Assembly (NCBI GenBank): GCA_002781745.1
Contig: PFFW01000124.1
Span: 1 to 64,000, forward strand
DNA from: Rhodospirillales bacterium CG15_BIG_FIL_POST_REV_8_21_14_020_66_15
GTDB lineage: Bacteria > Pseudomonadota > Alphaproteobacteria > Rhodospirillales > Casp-alpha2
Direction: 5' to 3'
Length of the DNA stretch: 64,000 nt
Made by a program: the position numbers and the translations under genes. Of the stretch, positions 57,671-64,000 are shown one piece after another; positions within the stretch are counted from its first letter, which is position 1, and every line of letters begins with the position of its first letter. Under the pieces are notes generated by a model. It worked only from the letters and a program-made list of their open reading frames with translations. It ran no database searches and was not told the origin of the DNA.

Positions 57671-59401
57671 TCAGAAGTGGGCGAAATTCAGGACCAGCAC
57701 GAAGGCGAGCGCCGCGACCACCCAGAACACCATGGAACTGAGGTGCAGGGTCTTGGCCATGAAGCCCTCGGGGCCGTGATGGCGGCGGATTTCCCGGATG
57801 CAGCCGTCGAGCATTCTCAGCGTCGCCATTCGCACCGCGCCGTCGACGGCGGCGATGACGCCGCCGGTGCCGCGGATGAGGGCGGGGAACAGCTTGCGGT
57901 AGACGACCTCGGCGTCGATGTTCACCGACGGCAGTTCGGGCGGGTAGATACCCGACAGTTTCAGCCAGCAGAAGGCGAGGGCGGAGAAGAACAGAAGCTG
58001 GCTCTGCGTCAGCACGTGAGCCCAGGTGTAGGGTGCGTATTCCACCGGGAACGGCAGCATGGAATAAAGCACCCAGGGATACGAGCCGTTGAAGATGCAG
58101 ATCGCCGCGCTGAGCCCCATGGCGATCAGCATGTTGAGCGGCGCTTCCTTGCAGCGAATTCCGGAATCGTGAGCGAAGAACGCGAAGAACGGGATCTTGA
58201 TCCCCGCGTGATGGAACACGCCCGCCGATGCGAACAAAAGCGCCAGCCAGACCCAGCTGTAGCCGTGTTCGAGCGCCGCGACCATGACCATGGATTTCGA
58301 CACGAATCCGGAGAACAGGGGAAACGCCGAGATCGACGCCGCGCCGACGATGCAAAATCCGGTCGTCCAGGGCATGGACTTGTAGAGCCCGCCCAGTTCG
58401 GAGCCGTTGATCTTGTTGGTGCGGTACAGCACCGCGCCCATGGACATGAACAACAGGCCCTTGAACACCACGTCGTTGAAGGCGTGGCTGACGGCGCCGT
58501 TGACCGCGAGCGCCGTGCCGATGCCGATGCCGCAGACCATGAAGCCGACCTGGTTGATCAGGCTGTACGCCAGCACGCGGCGGAGGTCGTTCTCGATCAC
58601 CGCGAAGAAGATCGGGAACATCGCCATGGTGGCGCCGATGTAGACCAGGATTTCCGTGCCCGCGTAGCTGCGCGCCAGAGCGTAAACGGCGACCTTGGTG
58701 GTGAAGGCCGACAGGAACACCGTGCCCGTCGGCGTCGCCTCGGGGTAGGCGTCGGTCAGCCAGTTGTGCAGCATGGGGAAGCAGCACTTGATCCCGAAGG
58801 CGATGAAGATCAGCCAGCTTCCCAGGCCCTTGGCCGTGGCCGGATCGTGCAGGCCGATTTGGCCGAAGTCGGTGTTGCCGACGGCGTCGATCCAGATCAG
58901 CGCGCCCGCAAGCAGGATAACGCCCGAAAGCACCTGGATGATCAGGTAACGCATCGCCGCCCGGCGCGCCCGCTCCGTGCGCCGTGCCAGAATCAGGAAC
59001 GCCGAGGTGACGGCCAGCAGTTCCCAGAAGACGAACAGCGTGATCAGGTCGCCGGCGAACACGGCGCCAAGGGCGCTGCCGGCATACAGCAGGCCGCTGA
59101 CGTGCTGGGTGGTGTCGCGCAGGTGCAGGGAGAAGACGATCCCAAGGAAGGCGGCGAGGTGGAACAGGTAACCGAACAGGAGGCTCAGCTTGTCGAGGCG
59201 CAGGATGTCGAACCGATAGTCGAACAGCATCCCGATCATGACGAAGCCGTCGGGCATGGAATAGAGGTTGTAGGCGCCGACCAGGGGCACCGCGAGCATG
59301 ATCACGGAGCGGATATGGCCACGCGTCGCCGTCGCCAGGATGGCCCCGGCGAGGAAGATGACGAAGGGAGCCGTCGCGCCCATGGTCAGAAAGCTGCCCA
59401 T
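57671..59401 (-). CDS. MrpD/NuoL-type proton-conducting subunit (third copy in operon)
   Basis: This 576-residue, multi-span protein belongs to the Nuo-L/M/N-MrpD antiporter family. It keeps both key proton-channel residues, Glu127 (VFWELLAV) and Lys205 (FGIKCCFPMLHNWL). It is longer than the other two D-like subunits by a C-terminal extension with an extra terminal span (SMVFWVVAALAFVLVL), which recalls the lateral arm of NuoL but is shorter. It is the last gene of the operon, after a small membrane protein. It may couple ion flow to another subunit. Confidence 0.87.
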   Translation of the reverse strand: MGSFLTMGATAPFVIFLAGAILATATRGHIRSVIMLAVPLVGAYNLYSMPDGFVMIGMLFDYRFDILRLDKLSLLFGYLFHLAAFLGIVFSLHLRDTTQHVSGLLYAGSALGAVFAGDLITLFVFWELLAVTSAFLILARRTERARRAAMRYLIIQVLSGVILLAGALIWIDAVGNTDFGQIGLHDPATAKGLGSWLIFIAFGIKCCFPMLHNWLTDAYPEATPTGTVFLSAFTTKVAVYALARSYAGTEILVYIGATMAMFPIFFAVIENDLRRVLAYSLINQVGFMVCGIGIGTALAVNGAVSHAFNDVVFKGLLFMSMGAVLYRTNKINGSELGGLYKSMPWTTGFCIVGAASISAFPLFSGFVSKSMVMVAALEHGYSWVWLALLFASAGVFHHAGIKIPFFAFFAHDSGIRCKEAPLNMLIAMGLSAAICIFNGSYPWVLYSMLPFPVEYAPYTWAHVLTQSQLLFFSALAFCWLKLSGIYPPELPSVNIDAEVVYRKLFPALIRGTGGVIAAVDGAVRMATLRMLDGCIREIRRHHGPEGFMAKTLHLSSMVFWVVAALAFVLVLNFAHF

Positions 59402-59405
59402 CGGA

Positions 59406-59675
59406 TCAGTCCGCGTCCTTTTCGTAATAGTCCTCGTCGCGCATCAGGACCTTGCGCATCTCCTTGGCCGCCAGGACCAGCAGCACGCAGGCGACGAAGC
59501 CGTAGATGCAGTAGAAGAAGACCGTCGATTCCCACGGGTGGTCGACGTGACGGTGAATGACGAAGTCCAGCAGGGCCGATGTCCCGCACAGGGCGTACAG
59601 CGCCCAGATCACGCGTTTGACGTTGCGAGGATTGTCGAAGACGTGGGTTTGGTCTTTGTCGGCCATGACATTCAT
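59406..59675 (-). CDS. Small two-span membrane protein in the Mrp-like operon
   Basis: This 89-residue protein has two likely spans (RVIWALYALCGTSALLDFVI and VFFYCIYGFVACVLLVLA) and a charged C-terminus KEMRKVLMRDEDYYEKDAD. It is wedged between two MrpD-like genes, four and three bases from them, so it is surely an operon member and probably a subunit. I recall no characterised homologue. ATG codons at residues 1 and 4 are both possible starts. Confidence 0.7.
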   Translation of the reverse strand: MNVMADKDQTHVFDNPRNVKRVIWALYALCGTSALLDFVIHRHVDHPWESTVFFYCIYGFVACVLLVLAAKEMRKVLMRDEDYYEKDAD

Positions 59676-59678
59676 CCT

Positions 59679-61241
59679 TTAGGGAGCGACCAATTGCGAC
59701 GCCAGTTGGAACAGGGCGTCGGGATAGAAGAACAGCACGACGCAGCCCGCGGTCGTGACGCAGATCGCGGCCAGGGAAAACAGCGGCGCTTCCTCGATCC
59801 CGCTGATCCCGAACGATACCGTCGAGGGGACATGATGCGCGTCGTCGTGCCCGTTTCCATGTCCATCGTCGCCATGAGCGTTTGCGGGCTCCGGGCCGGG
59901 GTTGGAATAGAAGCCGCGAATGGCGATCGGCAGCAGGTAGGCGACGTTCAGCAGGGACGACAGCATGAAGGCGGCGACGACGATGTATTCATGGGTGCTC
60001 GCCGCGCCGAGCGCCAGATACCACTTGCTCCACATCCCGGCGAACGGCGGCAGGCCGATGATCGACAGGCTGCCGAGCATGAAGCAGATGAAGGTCACCG
60101 GCATCTTGCGGCCAAGGCCCCTCATCTGGCTGATCTCGGTCTTGTGGCTGGCGACAAGGATGGCGCCGGCGCAGAAGAACAGGGTGATCTTGCCGAAGGC
60201 GTGGGTCGCGATATGCATGGCGCCGCCGACCGCCGCGTCCGGATGGGCCAGGAAGGCGCCGACCACGATGTAGGAAAGCTGCGATACGGTCGAATAGGCG
60301 AGCCGGCGCTTCAGGTTGTCCTGGCGCATTGCGACCAGGGAGGCGGCGATCATGGTGAAGGCCGCCACGTAAAGCATGACGTCGGCGCTGGGCGTTGCGG
60401 CCATCAGGTCGAGGCCGAAGACGTAGACCGCGACCTTGAGGACGGAGAACACGCCCGCCTTGACCACGGCCACGGCATGCAGCAGCGCCGAGACCGGAGT
60501 CGGCGCGACCATCGCCGCGGGCAACCAGCGGTGGAACGGCATCAGCGCGGCCTTGCCGATGCCGAAGGCGTACAGCGCCAGCAGGATGCCCGCCAGCGGG
60601 TCCTGAAGCTGGTCGGGCTTGAAGATGCCGCCTTTGACGAAGTCGAGATTTCCGGTAAGCGTGAAGGTCCAGATCATGCCCATCAGCAGGAACACGATCG
60701 ACGTCGTCAACAGGATGCTCAGATAGACGCGCGCCCCGCGCTTGGCCTCGTCGGTTCCGTGGTGGGCGACCAGCGGATAGGTCGACACCGACAGGACTTC
60801 GTAGAACACGAACAGCGTCAGCATGTTGCCCGACATCGCGACGCCCATGGCCGACGCGATGGCGATCGCGAAGAAAAAGTAGAACCGGGTCTGGTTTTCC
60901 TCGTGATGGCCGCGCATGTAGCCGATGGCGTACAGCGTCGTGACGATCCACAGGAAGCTCGCGATTCCGGCGAAGATCATGCCGAGCGGTTCGAGCGTCA
61001 GGCGGATCGACAGTCCCGGCACCATGTCCATGAGAACCAGGTCGGGCCTGCCGCCCGCGGCAACGACGGGGTAGAGCCGGTAGACGACGTAGAACAGGCA
61101 AGAGGCCGTCAGCAGGCTGGCGGCGTCGCGCAGGTTTTCCCAGCGCCCCAGCGCCAGGATCGCGAACGCGCCGACGACCGGCACGATCACGGTCAACTGC
61201 ATCAGCTCGGCCGGCTGCAGTCCGGCAAGAAGGCCGCTCAT
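59679..61241 (-). CDS. MrpD-type antiporter subunit (second copy)
   Basis: This 520-residue protein has the fourteen-span MrpD pattern with Glu148 (FVFYEVLS) and Lys230 (FGIGKAALMPFHRWLPAAM), followed by APTPVSALLHAVAVVKAGVF. A His-rich loop (HGDDGHGNGHDDAHH) near residue 455 could bind metal. The ATG at 61241 overlaps the preceding gene's stop by four bases, fixing the start; the frame is open far upstream but there overlaps that gene. It probably moves H+ or Na+. Confidence 0.9.
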   Translation of the reverse strand: MSGLLAGLQPAELMQLTVIVPVVGAFAILALGRWENLRDAASLLTASCLFYVVYRLYPVVAAGGRPDLVLMDMVPGLSIRLTLEPLGMIFAGIASFLWIVTTLYAIGYMRGHHEENQTRFYFFFAIAIASAMGVAMSGNMLTLFVFYEVLSVSTYPLVAHHGTDEAKRGARVYLSILLTTSIVFLLMGMIWTFTLTGNLDFVKGGIFKPDQLQDPLAGILLALYAFGIGKAALMPFHRWLPAAMVAPTPVSALLHAVAVVKAGVFSVLKVAVYVFGLDLMAATPSADVMLYVAAFTMIAASLVAMRQDNLKRRLAYSTVSQLSYIVVGAFLAHPDAAVGGAMHIATHAFGKITLFFCAGAILVASHKTEISQMRGLGRKMPVTFICFMLGSLSIIGLPPFAGMWSKWYLALGAASTHEYIVVAAFMLSSLLNVAYLLPIAIRGFYSNPGPEPANAHGDDGHGNGHDDAHHVPSTVSFGISGIEEAPLFSLAAICVTTAGCVVLFFYPDALFQLASQLVAP

Positions 61242-62776
61242 GGTTTGCCTCCCTGGGCCGCGCCCATGAGGGCGTTGGCGGCCTCGCCGGCGAGGCGCAG
61301 GGTGGTGTCGCCGTCGATGCCGAACCACACGGCGGCGGCGGCCAGGACGATCATCGGCACCAGCATGGAGACGGGCGCCTCGGTGCGCAGGGCGGCGCCC
61401 TCGGGCGGCGCCTGCAGGTAGGCGACCTCGACCACCCGCCAGACGTAGGCGATGGCCAGGAGCGACGACAGCAGCACCCCGGCGGCGACGTACCACCAGC
61501 CGAGTTCGATGGCCGCCTGGACGAGCTGCCATTTCGAGATGAAACCGACCGTGACCGGAGTGCCGATGAGCGACAGTCCGGCGACCAGAAACACCGCCGT
61601 GGTCACCGGCATGCGCTTGCCGATGCCGGCCAAGTCGTCGAGCCTGACCGAGCCGACGACGTAGAACATGGCGCCCACGGCCATGAAGGCGGCCCCTTTC
61701 ATGACGGCGTGGTTGAACAGGTGGACGATGCTCCCGGTTACGCCCGCCGCCGTGGCCAGGCCGATACCCAGCACCATGTAGCCGACCTGCGACACGCTGG
61801 AATAGGCCAGCATGCGCTTCACGTCCTTCTGGAAGATGGCGACGAAGGCACCCGCGAACATGCCGATGACCGCGAGGATGACCAGCATCAGGCTGATGTG
61901 CGTGACGTTGAACAGGTCGGTTCCGCCGAACACGGTCAAGACTAGGCGGAGCAGCGCGTAGATGGCGACCTTGGTCGCCGTCGAGGCCAGGAACACGGTG
62001 ACCGCCGACGGCGCGAAGGCATAGGCGTTGGGTAGCCACGTGTGCAGTGGGAACATGGCAAGCTTGAGGCCCAGTCCGACGACGACGAAGGCGAAGGCCG
62101 CCAGCACCGTGCGCGTGTGGTCGACGGCGGGCAGCAGGGTCGCCAGGTCGGCCATGTTGAGCGAGCCGGTCATCATGTACATCATGCCGACGCCGATGAT
62201 GTAGAAGGTCGCGCCCAGGGTGCCCATGACCAGGTAGCGGTAGGACGCCGTGAGGGCGCGCCGGCTGCCGCCCAGGCTGATCAGCACGTAGCTGGACAGC
62301 GACGAGATTTCCAGGAACACGAACAGATTGAAGGCGTCCGCCGTGGTCGTGATGCCGATGAGTCCGGTCAGGCACAGCATGTACATCAGGTAGAACAGGT
62401 AGATGCGCGGTTCCGACACCTCCTTTTCCACGCTCGCCTTGGCATAGGGCAGGGTGATGGCGCCGATGGCGGTGATGATTACCAGGACCAGCGCGTTGGC
62501 CGCGTCGATGCGATATTCGATGCCCCAGGGCGGCGGCCAATTGCCGATCTCGTAGATGATGAGTCCGCCGGCAAGCACCTTGCCCAGCAGCACCAGGGCG
62601 ATGAAGAAAACGAGCCAGGTGACGATGGTGGCCCACAGCCAGCTAAGCTTGGCGTGGCGCAGAAGAACGCAGATCGGCGCGCACAGAAGCGGTACCACGA
62701 CCTGCAGGACGGGCAGGTGCGGTTCGATCACGGCGGCGAAGGGCAGCGTGAGGAAATAGGCGTAGATGGCGGTCAC
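61238..62776 (-). CDS. mnhD: MrpD-type antiporter subunit (first copy)
   Basis: This 512-residue protein lies directly after the MnhC-like gene, as MrpD does in ordinary mrp operons. It has Glu156 (LFVFLEISSL) and Lys238 (GLGLKLAMFPLHTWLPNAY), then APSAVTVFLASTATKVAIY, with about fourteen spans. Overlaps of four bases on both sides imply tight coupling. It should be the canonical D subunit, exchanging Na+ or K+ for H+. Confidence 0.92.
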   Translation of the reverse strand: MTAIYAYFLTLPFAAVIEPHLPVLQVVVPLLCAPICVLLRHAKLSWLWATIVTWLVFFIALVLLGKVLAGGLIIYEIGNWPPPWGIEYRIDAANALVLVIITAIGAITLPYAKASVEKEVSEPRIYLFYLMYMLCLTGLIGITTTADAFNLFVFLEISSLSSYVLISLGGSRRALTASYRYLVMGTLGATFYIIGVGMMYMMTGSLNMADLATLLPAVDHTRTVLAAFAFVVVGLGLKLAMFPLHTWLPNAYAFAPSAVTVFLASTATKVAIYALLRLVLTVFGGTDLFNVTHISLMLVILAVIGMFAGAFVAIFQKDVKRMLAYSSVSQVGYMVLGIGLATAAGVTGSIVHLFNHAVMKGAAFMAVGAMFYVVGSVRLDDLAGIGKRMPVTTAVFLVAGLSLIGTPVTVGFISKWQLVQAAIELGWWYVAAGVLLSSLLAIAYVWRVVEVAYLQAPPEGAALRTEAPVSMLVPMIVLAAAAVWFGIDGDTTLRLAGEAANALMGAAQGGKP

Positions 62777-63204
62777 CTATCTTCCTCCTCTTCCACGGCC
62801 TGAATCTCGTCGTCCTCGATCGTGTCGTAGGCGTTGCGGATTCGCACCACCAGCGCCAGGCCGAGGGCCGTCGTCGCCACGCCGACGACGATCGCCGTCA
62901 GGATCAGGACGTGGGGCAGGGGGTTGGAGTAGACCTTGATGCCTTCGGCCAGGATCGGCGCGGTGCCGCCGGTGATCTTGGCCATCAGGATGTAGAACAG
63001 GAACACGGAGACCTGGAACACGTTCAGGCCGACGATCTTCTTGACCAGGTTGTCGTGGGCGATGACGACGTAGAAGCCGGTCATCATCAGGGCGATGACC
63101 ATCCAGTAGCCGAACAGGCCGGGCGATCCGGGGCCCACCATGAAGGCCTCGAAGGCGAGCCACAGATCGTGCAGCGGCTTGAAGGCGTCGACGATTCCTT
63201 GCAT
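62773..63204 (-). CDS. mnhC: Mrp antiporter subunit C (NuoK-like)
   Basis: This 143-residue protein has three spans in the MrpC/NuoK arrangement: WMVIALMMTGFYVVIAHDNLVKKIVGLNVFQVSVFLFYILMAKI (by ends), then NPLPHVLILTAIVVGVATTALGLALVV. The PLPHVLILTAIVVG motif is the hallmark of MrpC. About 20 residues at the start and an acidic tail (EDDEIQAVEEEED) are extra. It overlaps the D gene by four bases. Confidence 0.92.
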   Translation of the reverse strand: MQGIVDAFKPLHDLWLAFEAFMVGPGSPGLFGYWMVIALMMTGFYVVIAHDNLVKKIVGLNVFQVSVFLFYILMAKITGGTAPILAEGIKVYSNPLPHVLILTAIVVGVATTALGLALVVRIRNAYDTIEDDEIQAVEEEEDR

Positions 63205-63208
63205 GGCC

Positions 63209-63634
63209 TCAGTCTCCGCCCGGCTGGCCGGCGAACACGTTGAAGATCGTGATCATGGCCGCCGCCACGGTGGTGCCGACCCCCAGTTCGACGATCAGGA
63301 TGCCGTAGTGCTGGCCGTGCACGGGATCGTGGGCGAGCACGTTGTAGTCGAGATAGTTGCCGCCCAGGATCAGCCCGGCAACGCCGGTCAGGCCATATGT
63401 CAGCACACCGGCGACCAGCATCAGCCGCGTCGCCCAGGGCGGCAGGACCTTCTTCACCGTGTCGACGCCGAACAGAATGGCATAGAGGATGAAGCCCGAG
63501 CCGAAGATCACGCCGGCCTGAAACCCGCCGCCGGGTCCGAAATCGCCGTGGAATTGAACGTAGAGGGCGAACAGCAGGATCGGCGGGATCAGGAACTTGG
63601 AGACGACGCGGAGAACGACCTTGCGGTGCATCAT
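63209..63634 (-). CDS. mnhB: Mrp antiporter subunit B (MnhB domain)
   Basis: This 141-residue protein has the MnhB pattern: LRVVSKFLIPPILLFALYVQFHGDFGPGGGFQAGVIFGSGFIL (by ends), with the FGPGGGFQAGV signature, and four spans. It overlaps the preceding gene by four bases and precedes the C subunit by four bases. Confidence 0.92.
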   Translation of the reverse strand: MMHRKVVLRVVSKFLIPPILLFALYVQFHGDFGPGGGFQAGVIFGSGFILYAILFGVDTVKKVLPPWATRLMLVAGVLTYGLTGVAGLILGGNYLDYNVLAHDPVHGQHYGILIVELGVGTTVAAAMITIFNVFAGQPGGD

Positions 63635-64000
63635 GATGCGCTCTCCTTCCCGCCGCCGGTTTCGTCGGCCTCCTCGTCCTCACGCCGGCGGCGCGCGCGG
63701 CCGAGAATGGCGAGCACGCCCGTGGCGGCGGTGAAGATCACGAAGGTCTCGCCCAACGTGTCATAGCCTCGATAGCTGGCCAGGACGCTGGTGACGATGT
63801 TGGGCAGGCCCACCTCCTCGCCCGATTTCTCGATGTAGCGCGGCACCACGTGGTGGTGGATTGGGGCGATCCTGTCGCCGTAGCGCGGCATGTCGAAGGT
63901 GCCGTAGATCAGCACCGCGCCGGCCGCCGCGACGATCAGGAAGGCGGCCGTGCTTTTGGTTCGGCCGCCGCCCAGTTTCTCCTTGCGCGTGGTCAGCGCC
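63631..64000 (-). CDS. MbhE/MrpA C-terminal-like subunit (runs off the window)
   Basis: The frame is open to the window edge. The visible part has one span (TAAFLIVAAAGAVLIYG), then PIHHHVVPRYIEKSGEEVGLPNIVTSVLASYRGYDTLGETFVIFTA (by ends). N-x-V-T-x-V-L-A-x-Y-R-G-x-D-T-L-G-E is the hallmark of the MrpA C-terminal/MbhE region. Here it could be a separate small subunit, as in membrane-bound hydrogenase-type complexes, or the tail of a large MrpA; the start is beyond the edge. Confidence 0.82.
   Translation of the reverse strand, partial: ALTTRKEKLGGGRTKSTAAFLIVAAAGAVLIYGTFDMPRYGDRIAPIHHHVVPRYIEKSGEEVGLPNIVTSVLASYRGYDTLGETFVIFTAATGVLAILGRARRRREDEEADETGGGKESAS

Noticed and set aside
57518-61421. 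Very long plus-strand open frames opposite the Mrp-like operon
   Set aside because: Products are Gln/Arg/His/Asp-rich and unstructured, while the minus strand encodes recognisable antiporter subunits.
1-64000. tRNA, rRNA, CRISPR array, insertion sequence, prophage or integrase
   Set aside because: Scanned by eye for T-loop motifs, spaced repeats and transposase or integrase signatures; none was convincing.

Overview
This is a GC-rich window from an alphaproteobacterium, tentatively a member of the Rhodospirillales. The placement rests on family content: a DUF1489 protein, an LdtR-type MarR regulator, a PAS_5 protein, an ELM1-family protein, a CpaA-F/TadB-C pilus locus, an alphaproteobacterial OPRT and an FNR/FixK-type box. 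No rRNA, tRNA, CRISPR array, insertion sequence or prophage was recognised.

Layout. 1-5542 is a co-directional metabolic run: the end of an aspartate dehydrogenase, a PaaI thioesterase, two small membrane proteins, thiolase, SDR, HCCA-isomerase-like protein, rhodanese and a LiuC-like hydratase. 5579-7838 holds signalling parts: a receiver protein, DUF1489, an Hpt protein and a PadR-like regulator. 7933-13251 holds a class-III aminotransferase, a tandem universal stress protein behind an FNR-type promoter, an FkbM methyltransferase, a secreted hydrolase and an eIF2B-like protein without the catalytic Cys. 13401-18591 holds a YeeE/YedE sulfur importer and a dipeptide-type ABC transporter (binding protein plus two permeases, no ATPase) split by a DUF559 endonuclease gene flanked by inverted REP-like repeats. 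18617-24201 holds pyrE, a candidate sRNA with its own terminator, a TPR-sulfotransferase, a PAS_5 protein, an ELM1-like protein and a FAH-family enzyme. 24697-29532 holds an RND efflux pair and a small exported protein.

29816-40257 is the Flp/Tad pilus locus. A very AT-rich promoter region precedes the pilin gene, and a strongly foldable RNA segment separates it from cpaA-cpaB-cpaC-cpaD-cpaE-cpaF-tadB-tadC. A convergent tadD-like gene follows a bidirectional terminator. 40374-46667 holds an LdtR-like regulator, a GmhB-like phosphatase with altered zinc ligands, glutaryl-CoA dehydrogenase, several unknown exported proteins, a membrane hydrolase and a lone Panacea (SocA-like) protein. 46875-51909 is a complete branched-chain amino acid ABC operon (livK-H-M-G-F) ending in a clear terminator. 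52125-54292 holds an IlvD/Edd-type sugar-acid dehydratase and a periplasmic protein. 54421-57645 is the conserved but functionally obscure triad of circularly permuted ATP-grasp, alpha-E and transglutaminase-like proteins. 57671-64000 (minus strand) is a Mrp/MBH-like ion-translocating operon with three MrpD/NuoL-type subunits, truncated by the window edge.

The most rewarding places for follow-up are the candidate anti-Shine-Dalgarno sRNA (about 19505-19660), the structured RNA between flp and cpaA (30256-30351), the DUF559/REP cassette (16420-16900), the ATP-grasp triad and the triple-D antiporter-like complex. RNA structures were folded by eye from base complementarity, and family calls come from recognising sequence patterns. 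No database search was run.
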